NCBI GenBank assembly: GCA_902587165.1
Contig: CACIKF010000003.1
Location: forward strand, 176,766-240,765
Reading direction: 5' to 3'
Source of the DNA: Puniceicoccaceae bacterium
GTDB taxonomy: Bacteria > Verrucomicrobiota > Verrucomicrobiia > Opitutales > Coraliomargaritaceae
DNA: 64,000 bases
The notes under the pieces are model-generated. The model was not told the DNA's origin. It did no database searches and worked only from the letters and a program-made list of their open reading frames with translations. A program made the translations under genes and the position numbers. Below are positions 1-8,996 of the stretch, piece after piece; the stretch's first letter is position 1; each line of letters starts with the position of its first letter.

Positions 1-834
1 AAGGGTGTCGAAATCGAAAAGCCATTCGTCAACTACTACTGGACGAGCGGAGGCCGCGCAGCCGTCTTTCCGCACACCCTCATCATCGCCGAGGATAATT
101 CGAAAGCCTCCGTGGTTGATATCTTCTTCTCCGAAACCAAGGATAATGAAGCGCTCAACATCTCAGTCTCCAACATCCATGCGGGAGCCAATGCCCATGT
201 CTTCCGTAAAGTCGTGCAAGACTGGAATGAAAAAACCGTCTCCTTCCAGCTCGACACCACCGTGGCCGATCGCGATGCACAGGTAAAAAATGTCGCGGTC
301 AACATTGGTGCCGAACGTGCCCGCTTCGAGAACCAGACTCGGATCAAAGGTGCCGGTGCCGACGTAAAGATGTATTCATTGACCGTCGCGGAAGGAACGC
401 AGGAGTTTGACCAGCGCACTTACCAGACGCACAAGGCGCCCAACGCCGTGTCCGACCTGCTCTATAAGAACGCGCTGCTCGATAACAGCCGCACCATCTT
501 CTCTGGTCTGATCAAAGTCGCCGAAGGTGCACAACAGACCGACGCCTACCAGACTAACCGTAATCTTTTGCTCGACCCCTCCGCCGACGCCAACGCCCTA
601 CCCGGCCTTGAAATCCTAGCCAACGACGTACGCTGTTCCCACGGTGCCACCACCGGTAACGTCGACAAAGAAGAACTCTTCTATATGATGCAACGCGGCA
701 TACCCCAACGCGTCGCCATGCAGCTCATGGTCTTCGGATTCTTCGAAGAAGTCATCGAAAAGATCGACAGCGAAGAACTCGTCGAAAATCTCCGCCAACT
801 CATTCATCAGAAATTTTCTGGAAAAATTTCTTAA
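1..834 (+). CDS. sufD: SufD-like Fe-S cluster assembly scaffold, C-terminal part (5' truncated by window edge)
   Basis: The reading frame is open from base 1, so this is the last 277 residues of a gene that begins upstream. SufD belongs to the SufBCD scaffold complex, which builds iron-sulfur clusters in the cytoplasm. The fragment shows the SufB/SufD beta-helix character and the family's C-terminal signature: CSHGATTG followed by a D-E-E-LFY stretch and an RG-containing helix (about residues 210-235 of the fragment). The terminal helix ends at a TAA at 832-834. SufB and SufD share this tail. SufD is preferred because the gene ends the run directly before sufT, but without the N-terminus this cannot be proved. 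The next gene is sufT, 67 bp on, in the same direction. Confidence 0.85.
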   Translation, partial: KGVEIEKPFVNYYWTSGGRAAVFPHTLIIAEDNSKASVVDIFFSETKDNEALNISVSNIHAGANAHVFRKVVQDWNEKTVSFQLDTTVADRDAQVKNVAVNIGAERARFENQTRIKGAGADVKMYSLTVAEGTQEFDQRTYQTHKAPNAVSDLLYKNALLDNSRTIFSGLIKVAEGAQQTDAYQTNRNLLLDPSADANALPGLEILANDVRCSHGATTGNVDKEELFYMMQRGIPQRVAMQLMVFGFFEEVIEKIDSEELVENLRQLIHQKFSGKIS

Positions 835-901
835 TCTATAGGACTGATTATTGATAATAATCCATAGCCGATCAGTCATCAGCCAACATTCACAGATAAA
901 A

Positions 902-1444
902 ATGGACGATACACGCACACTCTCTCGCGAAGTCGAGGCCACACTCATTCCGCAAGGCACACCCATGAGCCTGCCCGAAGGCGAAACTGTGACCATCACC
1001 CATCGACTCGGCGGTAACTTCACTGTGATGACGCATAATGGCATGTTCCGGATCAAAGGCGTCGACGGCGATGCCCTTGGCGAAGACGTGAGTGAAGCCG
1101 CCGCAAGCGACGACGAGCACGACGGCTCGCCGCCCGAAAAAGATGCGCTCTGGGAGGCCCTCAAAAAGGTCTTCGACCCCGAAATTCCCGTCAACATTGT
1201 CGATCTAGGACTCGTTTATTCGCTCAACACTAAAGAGCGACTCGAAGGCGGCTACAAGCTCGACATGGACATGACCCTGACCGCTCCCGGTTGCGGCATG
1301 GGGCCCGCCATCGCCGAAGACGCCAAAGGCCAACTCGAACGCGTCCCTGGCGTAAGCGAAGCCGAAGTCAACATCGTCTGGGATCCACCCTGGAACCAAG
1401 ACATGATTAGCGAAGAGGGCAAAATGGTGCTCGGATTGGTTTAA
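902..1444 (+). CDS. sufT: SufT-type Fe-S assembly protein (MIP18/DUF59 domain)
   Basis: This 180-aa protein matches the SufT architecture. The N-terminal segment (residues 1-60) carries the [13 protein letters not shown] and LGGNFTV patterns. It is followed by a MIP18/PaaD-like domain (about 75-180) with [15 protein letters not shown], the [10 protein letters not shown] loop holding the family cysteine, and WDPPWN near the C-terminus. The family helps mature or deliver Fe-S clusters, and its position right after sufD fits that role. An upstream GTG/ATG-rich extension of the frame to 851 exists, but ATG 902 gives the conserved N-terminus. No Shine-Dalgarno is visible (the upstream stretch is ACAGATAAAA). 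Confidence 0.88.
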   Translation: MDDTRTLSREVEATLIPQGTPMSLPEGETVTITHRLGGNFTVMTHNGMFRIKGVDGDALGEDVSEAAASDDEHDGSPPEKDALWEALKKVFDPEIPVNIVDLGLVYSLNTKERLEGGYKLDMDMTLTAPGCGMGPAIAEDAKGQLERVPGVSEAEVNIVWDPPWNQDMISEEGKMVLGLV

Positions 1445-1648
1445 GGTATGCAAGGACTCCAGCCTGTGCCCCACAGGAGCGAAAGGCCGGCTTGCGCTGT
1501 GAGCCAATGCAATAGTTAGGGCTGCCAAGCCTGCATTACTAAGCGCGCCCAGTAATTGTGCCCGCTAGCTGATTTTACCGTCGCACGGAATCTTTTTCGA
1601 CATGGGCAAGTTTTGCTGGCTAATCTGTGTTATTGGTAAGAAACTTTC

Positions 1649-1654
1649 TATAAT
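1649..1654 (+). promoter_or_regulatory. Perfect TATAAT hexamer 8 nt before the 1663 start codon
   Basis: A consensus -10 element sits so close to the ATG at 1663 that initiation 6-8 nt downstream would give an essentially leaderless mRNA. No good -35 lies 16-18 nt upstream (the bases there read TGTGTT). It may be fortuitous. It may also mean that the AAAGGA just before the ATG is not transcribed. Confidence 0.3.
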
Positions 1655-1662
1655 AAAGGAAT

Positions 1663-4600
1663 ATGCGCGCCAGTCACCAAATGTTTGTAAAACACCAATC
1701 GGGCTTCGCTCTGGTAATCGCCCTGTCGTTGATGTCCTTCGTGCTGCTGCTGTTGCTCTCGATCACATCACTCATTCAAGTTGAAGCAATCAACGCGTCT
1801 CGCGCCCTAGACCAATTAAGAGCGCGAGAGAACGCTCGTCTAGGTCTGATGGTGGCGGTTGGTGACTTGACTAACAGCATCGGACCTGACCGTAGAGTGA
1901 CAGCACGCGCTGACATTATCGCCAGTGAAGGCGTCCAGACTCACTCTGAACATTGGACTGGCGTCTGGAATACCACTGACACAAATCGCTCTCCGGTGTG
2001 GCTAGTGTCTGGGAAAGAGCCACTTCCTACTAACCCACTCGATGAGGGTAATTCGATTGTTTTGGATGTTTTCGAACCTGACGCAACCGGAACTCTTCCT
2101 CCGACAGCTGCGCGGCAAACGCGAGCCCCCAAAGTCTTGATCGAATCAGAGAGATCGCCCGGTGAATTTGCATATTGGATTTCAGACGAAGGCTTGAAGG
2201 CAAGTATCGCGCTTCCAGACAGATGGTTCGGGTTGGATTTGAAAAACTACGAAAATAGAAACTTTGATTTCGACTCGGTTTCCACTTGGCGGCGCGAACG
2301 AACCCGCAAAATGTCTGGAGCAATATTCAACATTCGTAGCGATCTCGAAAACACGTTAGGGTCGGGCGCTGTGAATTCTTCTCTCACGCACTTCGTAAGT
2401 GACCCAGACGATCCTCAAGATGATGGCATTATTACTTTTTCTAACTTTGAGCGTTCGCTAAGGCTTAGCGACTTAGCACTCGGAGCCCTAGATCTCCCAG
2501 AAGAATATCTCGATTTTCGAGCACCTGACTATACTACGATAAATTACTTTACTTTGACGAACACGCTTGATGGTGGCTTCCGCCAGGACTTGTCACAAAT
2601 GCATCGTATGTATGACAGCCTAGCAGGCGCCACTCCAAGCCAGACAGATTTAGATCTCGTCTATAGTAATCCCCAATGGGACTATCTAACACCCGAAGTT
2701 TATAAGTTTATTAATTTCGACAGATACCACAACTTTGATCCTTTGGCGAAACCTCAGGCAATTGAACCGAGCGTGCCTGACTCATTTGAGGATCTGGACG
2801 TCGCATTTCCGACTACGCCTATTGTTACTGAGTTTATTTGGAATGCAGGGCTTGGAGTTCGATCACTAACTGGCGGCAAAATCTCGAGGGATGTCTATCT
2901 CTATTTTTACTCGATAGGTGAACTTTTGAATCCATTTGGTTTTCCACTTGCATTAGACAATCAAACTGGTGCTTATCCGGGAGATTCTAGTGACATTCTG
3001 CTCCGCATAAGCAATTTACCAACTATAACAATTAAGAATCTCGATTCAGGTTCAGTCCCATTGAACATCGATCTTTCAGACCTAGTAATTGCGACTGGCA
3101 TTAACTCTTGGTACGATCATAGCCCAGGCTACATGAGACCTAACTTTGCACCTGCAGGTGGATTCAAATCCGCCATCAGTTCAAATACTAGAGTGGGTGT
3201 ATTCGCGGTGAAGATAGGTGAGTTAGCCGTCGAACCGGACTCCGTTCGCGACGACTTTCGTGTGGATTTTGGGATTTCTGATGTGACAGTCGAGATAAGA
3301 GAATCCAATACAAATGAGATATCAGATAACACTGATAGGAAACAATGGGCTTTTTTCATGACCGATACACCTAAAGCTATCGGTGTGCCCCGCTTCGACC
3401 CTGGGGATGACCCAACGAAAGAAACCAAGCTAGTCCAAAAAATTACTCTAAAGAATTGGGGAGGTTTTAGTATTCGCTATGAAGGTGACGTCGCGGGTGG
3501 CAGTAACGCTACTCGGTTTGTTCGTGGAGGAACTGCAATGAAGCGAAGTGGCAGTGGAGGACTCAACGATGGCTTAGTAAATTTCGGAATACGCGGTAAA
3601 TTCTTAGATGAATGGGTCGAGGCGCTAGCGCCCACAGAAGAACAACCCCTCAGTCAGCTACTGACTCTTACCGATCCTAGAATTCCAGTTATTACAGTGG
3701 ATATGAACAACCTTTTCGATGGAGACGGAGAGTTTTACGACATCTTTCCTCCCAGAGAAATGGATCGATCCGAATTTGTAAGGTCCGACGATTTTTTCCA
3801 AGGAGCTGAATTCGGCAGCGACCAGAACAACAGAGATTCACGTATATTTGACGCACCCACACAAGAACCCATATCCGTTGCATCATTGAACGATCTATAC
3901 TTTAGCGGGTTTCCTTATAAGCCGCTTGGCAATAAACTTGCAGATCGCTTCCCTCCCTTGTTGCCAGTAGGACCAGACTCCAGTCTGGTCGACGGAAACA
4001 TCCCGGGAAATAGCTTAAATAACTTCTTTGATCGCTACTTCTTTAGCACGATTCCAACAACTTCATCCAACTGGAATCGAAAGCAGGTCTTGCCGAATCA
4101 GAAAATCGTATTCACAGGCAATCCAGACGAACTTTCAGCCTCCGTGATTCGTAGCGATCTTGAATCTCATGAATCAGCCAAGCATCTCCTCGTCGAAGGT
4201 GGATTCAATATAAACTCAACCTCAGAGGCCGCCTGGGAAGCCCTCTTAAATCTTAGGCAAATTTCGGAGTTCTCATACACGCGTAGTGGAGACACTCCAG
4301 AAAAATCTAGACGTCTTTCAGCACAGAATGTCGAACGGTTATTTTATTCGAGACCTTTCTCAGGAGATAAGTCTATTGAATCGCCAGCTCAGCAATACGA
4401 CTTCATCCGAGCAAATTCATCAGGAGATCTAGCTGAGGACATCCTAACAAAAGGACCTCACGAAGTATACATTCAGGGCTTGCGCGAACTTTCAGCCCCA
4501 CAAATTCGAGATTTGGCTCGAGAAATCGTCAAAGAGATTAAGGTCTTTGGTGATCGCGAAGGAAGAGCTTTTCTTTCTCTCACCGAGTTTTTGAACGAGG

Positions 4601-4893
4601 GTATTCTCCAGACAGCTATTGATGCGGTTTCGAGTATAAACCGACCAAATGGCAAACCGATTCCCACAATGGCCCCGGCCTATTTCACAAGTGGAATGAT
4701 TTTAAATGCCACCTCCCACTATCTCTTCGCCCGCTCAGATACATTCAAGATACGAGTAACTGCCAACGCAAATGACCAGATTACCGGAGGAGTCCTCAGC
4801 TCAGCATCACTAGAAGCTACAGTTCAGCGCTTTCCAGATAGCAACAGTGACGGACGTTCGGAAATACGTATTGTACGTCTACAACAGCTCTAG
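1663..4893 (+). CDS. Large prepilin-like membrane-anchored protein (PilX/Verru_Chthon cassette A-like)
   Basis: A 1076-aa protein. Residues 1-14 are basic and end in SG, followed by a hydrophobic helix (residues 15-36, FALVIALSLMSFVLLLLLS). This is the layout of a type IV prepilin/pseudopilin leader cleaved after Gly14, although the usual Glu at +5 is absent, as in PilX/GspK-like minor pilins. The remaining roughly 1040 residues are polar and presumably extracytoplasmic. The size and N-terminus recall the verrucomicrobial 'cassette protein A' family; that family call is from memory and is tentative. The companion cassette proteins B-D are not next to it. ATG 1663 is chosen because AAAGGA precedes it; ATG 1681 is also possible. 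The region looks AT-richer than the suf genes and the TPR operon. Confidence 0.55.
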   Translation: MRASHQMFVKHQSGFALVIALSLMSFVLLLLLSITSLIQVEAINASRALDQLRARENARLGLMVAVGDLTNSIGPDRRVTARADIIASEGVQTHSEHWTGVWNTTDTNRSPVWLVSGKEPLPTNPLDEGNSIVLDVFEPDATGTLPPTAARQTRAPKVLIESERSPGEFAYWISDEGLKASIALPDRWFGLDLKNYENRNFDFDSVSTWRRERTRKMSGAIFNIRSDLENTLGSGAVNSSLTHFVSDPDDPQDDGIITFSNFERSLRLSDLALGALDLPEEYLDFRAPDYTTINYFTLTNTLDGGFRQDLSQMHRMYDSLAGATPSQTDLDLVYSNPQWDYLTPEVYKFINFDRYHNFDPLAKPQAIEPSVPDSFEDLDVAFPTTPIVTEFIWNAGLGVRSLTGGKISRDVYLYFYSIGELLNPFGFPLALDNQTGAYPGDSSDILLRISNLPTITIKNLDSGSVPLNIDLSDLVIATGINSWYDHSPGYMRPNFAPAGGFKSAISSNTRVGVFAVKIGELAVEPDSVRDDFRVDFGISDVTVEIRESNTNEISDNTDRKQWAFFMTDTPKAIGVPRFDPGDDPTKETKLVQKITLKNWGGFSIRYEGDVAGGSNATRFVRGGTAMKRSGSGGLNDGLVNFGIRGKFLDEWVEALAPTEEQPLSQLLTLTDPRIPVITVDMNNLFDGDGEFYDIFPPREMDRSEFVRSDDFFQGAEFGSDQNNRDSRIFDAPTQEPISVASLNDLYFSGFPYKPLGNKLADRFPPLLPVGPDSSLVDGNIPGNSLNNFFDRYFFSTIPTTSSNWNRKQVLPNQKIVFTGNPDELSASVIRSDLESHESAKHLLVEGGFNINSTSEAAWEALLNLRQISEFSYTRSGDTPEKSRRLSAQNVERLFYSRPFSGDKSIESPAQQYDFIRANSSGDLAEDILTKGPHEVYIQGLRELSAPQIRDLAREIVKEIKVFGDREGRAFLSLTEFLNEGILQTAIDAVSSINRPNGKPIPTMAPAYFTSGMILNATSHYLFARSDTFKIRVTANANDQITGGVLSSASLEATVQRFPDSNSDGRSEIRIVRLQQL

Positions 4894-4914
4894 ATCACTC
4901 TTCTCAAATCTATA

Positions 4915-5697
4915 ATGGAAATAGCACAAAACTCAGGTAAGAGATGGAAAAGGATGCTCCTTTTTATCGGGCTGCCTTTTTTATGTCTGGCTCGAGGCTA
5001 TGCGAAAGACGCAGAGAACCCCACGCGTCTTGACCTTAATTTCAAGGTTTTCCCAATTGAACGCACTTTGATTGAGGGATTGTATTATCGTGCAGAAGTA
5101 GATTCTGCAGAGGTAAACGAGGTCTCTTTCAGGACAAGATATCGATCTCGCCAACACCCTTACAGAGGATCGGAAACCATATTCTTCTATGAGAAGAGCG
5201 TCGCTGATGATGGAATCACTACGATTCGCAAAACAGTGGCCTCAGCTGTCTTGCCAGCGGGTATTAAGGAGCCACTGCTGTTTTTTGTCAAAGCTTCTGA
5301 AGACGGAGGGGAATCGGGGCGAAAATATCATGTGATCGCCATAGAGGATAGCCCGGACGATTTTCCTTTCGGCCATTTTAGAGTTCTCAATGCAAGTGGA
5401 GCAAATCTCGTCGGTAAAGTCGGATCCCAAAGGGTCGAGCTAGGCTTCGAAGCTTCAAAACCATGGCGAATCAGCAACCTGTCTAGAGGAGATGAGAAGT
5501 GGGTAAACGTCGCTTTCTTTCTAAATATAAAGGGTAAAAACGAAGTCGTTTATGCGAACCAACTCAGGTTCGAACCGAAATCAAGATCAGTTCTGGTTCT
5601 TCGTCCCCCGCGCAGAGAAAACTCAGCACGCGTTATGACTTACTTGCTGGAAGACTTCGAACCGCCAGCAAGCGAGGAAACAGAAAGCGGTAGCTAA
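4915..5697 (+). CDS. Hypothetical exported protein, partner of the prepilin-like gene
   Basis: 260 aa, not recognised. The N-terminus has a basic patch (KRWKR, residues 9-13) and a hydrophobic stretch (14-27) ending near ARG-YA, which fits a signal peptide. The rest is a soluble beta-rich domain with no recognised motif and an acidic C-terminus (EETESGS). It begins 21 bp after the 1076-aa prepilin-like gene, so the two are probably co-transcribed and functionally linked. The first ATG is used. An in-frame ATG at 4954 is preceded by GGAAAAGG and would shorten the signal peptide's basic region. Confidence 0.55.
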   Translation: MEIAQNSGKRWKRMLLFIGLPFLCLARGYAKDAENPTRLDLNFKVFPIERTLIEGLYYRAEVDSAEVNEVSFRTRYRSRQHPYRGSETIFFYEKSVADDGITTIRKTVASAVLPAGIKEPLLFFVKASEDGGESGRKYHVIAIEDSPDDFPFGHFRVLNASGANLVGKVGSQRVELGFEASKPWRISNLSRGDEKWVNVAFFLNIKGKNEVVYANQLRFEPKSRSVLVLRPPRRENSARVMTYLLEDFEPPASEETESGS

Positions 5698-5879
5698 TAA
5701 TGTATTCTCGTAAGAAGAATCTGATCCGCTAGCTGTCTATGCCCAATATCATAGGAACAAAGTAGATCATAATTTCGGGGACTTCCGCAATGCGCTACTA
5801 GTAAATCTTGTCACTTCACCGCCAGAGGTGATTAGCGAATCCGATGTTACCGAATTGTAACTATTAGTTGTTCGACTAC

Positions 5880-5896
5880 CTGTAAGTTTCTTACAG
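5880..5896. repeat. 17-bp perfect inverted repeat (7-bp arms, 3-bp spacer)
   Basis: CTGTAAG-TTT-CTTACAG lies 35 bp upstream of a sigma54-like element in the leader region of the 975-aa exported protein. The arms are perfect, it is AT-rich, and no T-run follows, so it is more likely a protein-binding dyad than a terminator. Confidence 0.4.
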
Positions 5897-5930
5897 ACAT
5901 AAACAAAACTTTTACATATCCATAAGTTAC

Positions 5931-5946
5931 TGGCACAACAAGTGCA
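5931..5946 (+). promoter_or_regulatory. Candidate sigma54 (-24/-12) promoter for the 975-aa exported protein
   Basis: TGGCACAACAAGTGCA matches the -24/-12 consensus TGGCACG-N4-TTGCW at all but two defined positions. The invariant GG and GC are present at the correct spacing. Transcription would start near 5957, about 23 nt before the ATG at 5980. The same bases also form a GCAC-N5-GTGC dyad, so chance or another DNA-binding protein is possible. Confidence 0.4.
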
Positions 5947-5979
5947 TGATATTTCCTTTTACACGTAAACCTAACTCCC

Positions 5980-8907
5980 ATGAAAATACTCACATCTATA
6001 CAAAAATACTTCTTCCCGGCTTTAGCCCTATGCCTTGGGCTTACGGCACAGGCACAAACAGTAATCCACACCGAAGACTTTGAAACAGATGGCCAGGACG
6101 CAGGCTCAGGCCTCACAGCCAGCGGTCAACAAGCACGCTACACCGCAACCACCCCATTTAGCAGCACCGCAAACGACCATTGGAACCGAACCGACGGCAG
6201 TGGTCTCCAAAATGGTACAGGTGCATATTCATCTTTTAGCGGAACATACTTCTGGGCAGCAGAGGATACAGATACCGGCGGTAGCACTGGCGGGACTGGC
6301 AACGATGAACAAACTCTAGACATCACCGGGATCGATATCACCGGGGCAACTGCCCTTCAGTTTCAAGGACTTTTTGGAGCGAATAGTCGACCTGCAGGAG
6401 GTTCGAATTACGACTCGACGGACTGGATCAAAGTCCAAGCACAAATCGACGGCGGAGGTTATAGTGACGTCATCTGGTTCGCTTATTTAGATGGCGGAGA
6501 CAGCGCCAGCGAGCCGCTTGGAGTGGATCGAGATTTCAACCGCAAAGCGGATTCGTCAACGGATCTCCTCGGCCCTGCCCTCCAATCCTACAGTGCTGAT
6601 ATTTCAGGAACAGGGAGCACTCTAGATATCAAAATTACAGTACATATGGATGGTCCAGATGAAGAAATAGCTTTCGACAATCTCCAAATCCTTGGGACGG
6701 TAAGCGCAAACGAAGCGATCACACTGAGCGCAACACCGACTACGGTCGATGAAGGTTCAACACTGGCAGTTACTTTGTCTGTGCCCACGAATGTTGGCTC
6801 TGACACTGTTTTTAATCTGACCAGTGGCGGTGACGGCACTGAGTTGAGTATACCTGCCACCGCGACCATTCTGGCAGGAACAAACAATATCAATTTTGAT
6901 GTTTCTGGATTAAGTGACAGCGAATATGATATTGATACGGCCGTTACGATTACTGCATCTCTAACGGGTTATATCTCTGACACCTTAGACATCACCGTGG
7001 TCGATACAGATTTTGCGTCCCTAACAGCCATCCGCACCGAAGACTTTGAAACTGATGGTCAGGGAACACGATATACCGCTTCCCCTCCATTCAGCAGCAC
7101 CGCAAACGACCACTGGAATCGAACTGACGGTACTGACATCAGCAACATATCAGGTGCCTATTCATCCTACAGCGGGACATACTTTTGGGCAGCGGAAGAT
7201 ACAGATGATATCGGCGGAGATGGCGTGGATGAAAAAACCCTAGACATCACCGGGATCAATATAGCAGGAGCAAGTGCCCTTAACTTTAAAGGACTTTTTG
7301 GAGCGGGTAATGAAAATGGCGTAGGTGCATCGAATTACGACTCGACCGACTATATCAAAGTGCAAGCACAAATCGATGGTGGAGGTTATAGTGAGGTCCT
7401 CTGGTTCTCTTTCCTTGATCCAGGAGGTTCAGACAACAGCAATGAACCGTTTGGAGTGGATAGAGATTTCGATGGCGCAGCAGATTCAGCCGAAGATCTC
7501 CTCGGCACAGCCCTCCAACCCTATATCGCAAGTATTTCAGGCACGGGAAGCACTCTTGATTTGAGAATTCAAGTGCACATGGATATCGGAAATGAAGAAA
7601 TTGCTTTCGACAATATTCAAATCCTGGGTTTGGTGAGCGACGACGAAGCGATTACACTTAGCTCAGCAGCGAGTACGGTCGACGAAGGTTCAACACTGGC
7701 CGTTACTTTGTCTGTTCCTACCAGTGTTAGCACAGATACCACTTTTGTTCTAAGCAGTGATGGTGACAACTCTGAGCTGAGTATACCTACCACCGTGACC
7801 GTTCCGACTGGAGCAAGCAGTGTCGATTTTAATATTTCTGGATTAAGTGACGGAGTCTTTGATGGAAATCAGGACCTTACGATTACTGCAGCTCTAGCAG
7901 ATTACATCTCTGGTACCTTAGACATCACCGTTGTCGACACAGATTCCCGTCCCCCCCTAGGCAACATTATCTTCACTCAATATTACGACGGCACTAGCAG
8001 TAACAAGTGGGTTGAAATTTCAAATATAGGTGAAAGCTCTGTCGACTTAAGCAGCTATGAAATAGCTTTGTGGGGTGGATCAGCATCCCCAGAAGATTGG
8101 AAGACAGATGGCGGAACGCCCTTCAAAACACTAAGTTTATCAGGCGTGACTCTGGCTGCCGGTGAAAGCTACTTAATCGCGAACTCATCTGCCGCATTAC
8201 CTTTTAGTAGTGACCTAGCAGATGAAACCAGTGAAATCACATTCTTCAACGGAAATGATTCGCTGGTGCTCTACTCAGACCCGACGGGTTACTTAGTCAG
8301 CAACATACTTGACGCGATTTCCTTCACCGTTGCAAAGGAAGGCGAAGAAAGGGGCTTCGTTCGAACAAGCGCATCTTATGGTTTCGACTTTAATAGTGGT
8401 TCTAGCATCGAAGACTACGACGATGACAACTCTGGTCCTGCAGTATGGACGCAAATTACAACAGCCGCAGCTGATGCGGCAGTTGATGGTGATGATGCCT
8501 ACCTTGGTTCCACAGGACTGGTGACTGCGGCTGATCCAGTTGCCGACTACCTGACTGCTCGCAGTCTAACAACGGGAGATCTCGTAACAGACACCAATGG
8601 TAACGGATTCACCGTGCTCGAGGAATACCTAGCCGGATTCGGCGATGGTTCAGGCCCGGATGCGATTAGCTATGGCATCGTTAATAATGCCCTCACACTG
8701 ACCAGCGACTCGCAGTCGGAGCCGTCTGGCATCACCGTCACCCTACAAGCTACCAGTGATCTGAGTGTCGCCTTCGCAAACGTTGCGTTCACCGCCACAG
8801 AGGGCGACGTCAACGCTGATGGCAGCTACACACGTAGCTACACGGAAACATCACCACCTGCCGATGCCCTCCAGAGGTTCCTAAGACTCAGCATTACAAC
8901 TGATTAA
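5980..8907 (+). CDS. Secreted multidomain repeat protein with Calx-beta-like modules and a lamin-tail domain
   Basis: 975 aa. A clear signal peptide (residues 1-25, cleavage near AQA) is followed by two tandem modules of about 320 residues (roughly 29-344 and 351-655). Each module opens with RTEDFETDG/HTEDFETDG, continues through a jelly-roll-like part (SGTYFWAAEDTD, FDNLQILG) and ends in a Calx-beta-like sandwich (DEGSTLAVTLSVPT ... LDITVVDTD). About residues 660-775 look like a lamin-tail (LTD) domain with KWVEISNIGE, LAAGESYLI and DSLVLYSD. The C-terminal 110 residues carry a DTNGNG calcium-like loop and end in RFLRLSI. No PEP-CTERM or other sorting tail is visible. The role is unknown: surface adhesin, matrix protein or polymer-binding protein are options. 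It is monocistronic, with its own terminator. Confidence 0.7.
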   Translation: MKILTSIQKYFFPALALCLGLTAQAQTVIHTEDFETDGQDAGSGLTASGQQARYTATTPFSSTANDHWNRTDGSGLQNGTGAYSSFSGTYFWAAEDTDTGGSTGGTGNDEQTLDITGIDITGATALQFQGLFGANSRPAGGSNYDSTDWIKVQAQIDGGGYSDVIWFAYLDGGDSASEPLGVDRDFNRKADSSTDLLGPALQSYSADISGTGSTLDIKITVHMDGPDEEIAFDNLQILGTVSANEAITLSATPTTVDEGSTLAVTLSVPTNVGSDTVFNLTSGGDGTELSIPATATILAGTNNINFDVSGLSDSEYDIDTAVTITASLTGYISDTLDITVVDTDFASLTAIRTEDFETDGQGTRYTASPPFSSTANDHWNRTDGTDISNISGAYSSYSGTYFWAAEDTDDIGGDGVDEKTLDITGINIAGASALNFKGLFGAGNENGVGASNYDSTDYIKVQAQIDGGGYSEVLWFSFLDPGGSDNSNEPFGVDRDFDGAADSAEDLLGTALQPYIASISGTGSTLDLRIQVHMDIGNEEIAFDNIQILGLVSDDEAITLSSAASTVDEGSTLAVTLSVPTSVSTDTTFVLSSDGDNSELSIPTTVTVPTGASSVDFNISGLSDGVFDGNQDLTITAALADYISGTLDITVVDTDSRPPLGNIIFTQYYDGTSSNKWVEISNIGESSVDLSSYEIALWGGSASPEDWKTDGGTPFKTLSLSGVTLAAGESYLIANSSAALPFSSDLADETSEITFFNGNDSLVLYSDPTGYLVSNILDAISFTVAKEGEERGFVRTSASYGFDFNSGSSIEDYDDDNSGPAVWTQITTAAADAAVDGDDAYLGSTGLVTAADPVADYLTARSLTTGDLVTDTNGNGFTVLEEYLAGFGDGSGPDAISYGIVNNALTLTSDSQSEPSGITVTLQATSDLSVAFANVAFTATEGDVNADGSYTRSYTETSPPADALQRFLRLSITTD
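6064..7012 (+). repeat. Direct repeat, copy 1, inside the 975-aa exported protein gene
   Basis: This block is aligned with 7030-7944 at an offset of 966 bp near its start. Both copies begin ATCC(A/G)CACCGAAGACTTTG and end at a TTAGACATCACCG segment. Identity is high at the borders and lower inside, with codon-sized indels, which indicates an old in-frame duplication. Confidence 0.8.
7030..7944 (+). repeat. Direct repeat, copy 2, inside the 975-aa exported protein gene
   Basis: Second copy of the module at 6064-7012. It lacks about 10 codons near the start (the GQDAGSGLTASGQQ segment of copy 1) and has an insertion (ENGVGA) further in. Confidence 0.8.
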
Positions 8908-8915
8908 TTCTAAGC

Positions 8916-8974
8916 AGCACTGCTGAGAGGAAGAATCCTTTAGTCTTGGATTCTTCCCTCAGCAGTGCTCTTTT
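8916..8974 (+). terminator. Strong intrinsic terminator (22-bp stem) after the exported repeat protein
   Basis: AGCACTGCTGAG-A-GGAAGAATCC pairs with GGATTCTTCC-CTCAGCAGTGCT, with one bulged A and a 9-nt loop, followed by CTTTT. The hairpin ends 23 nt before the start codon of the TPR gene at 8997, which leaves almost no room for a separate promoter. Confidence 0.9.
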
Positions 8975-8996
8975 GTGTACTGACATCGACATTCGT

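Noticed and set aside
616..1197. Minus-strand frame across sufD and sufT
   Set aside because: It crosses two clear genes in the other strand and has low-complexity Ser-rich sequence without motifs.
1445..1662. Short hairpin CCTGTG-CCC-CACAGG at 1463-1477 as suf terminator
   Set aside because: Six base pairs and no T run; not enough to call.
8946..8996. Longer TPR protein starting at TTG 8946
   Set aside because: The extra 17 codons lie inside the terminator hairpin; ATG 8997 gives a normal signal peptide.
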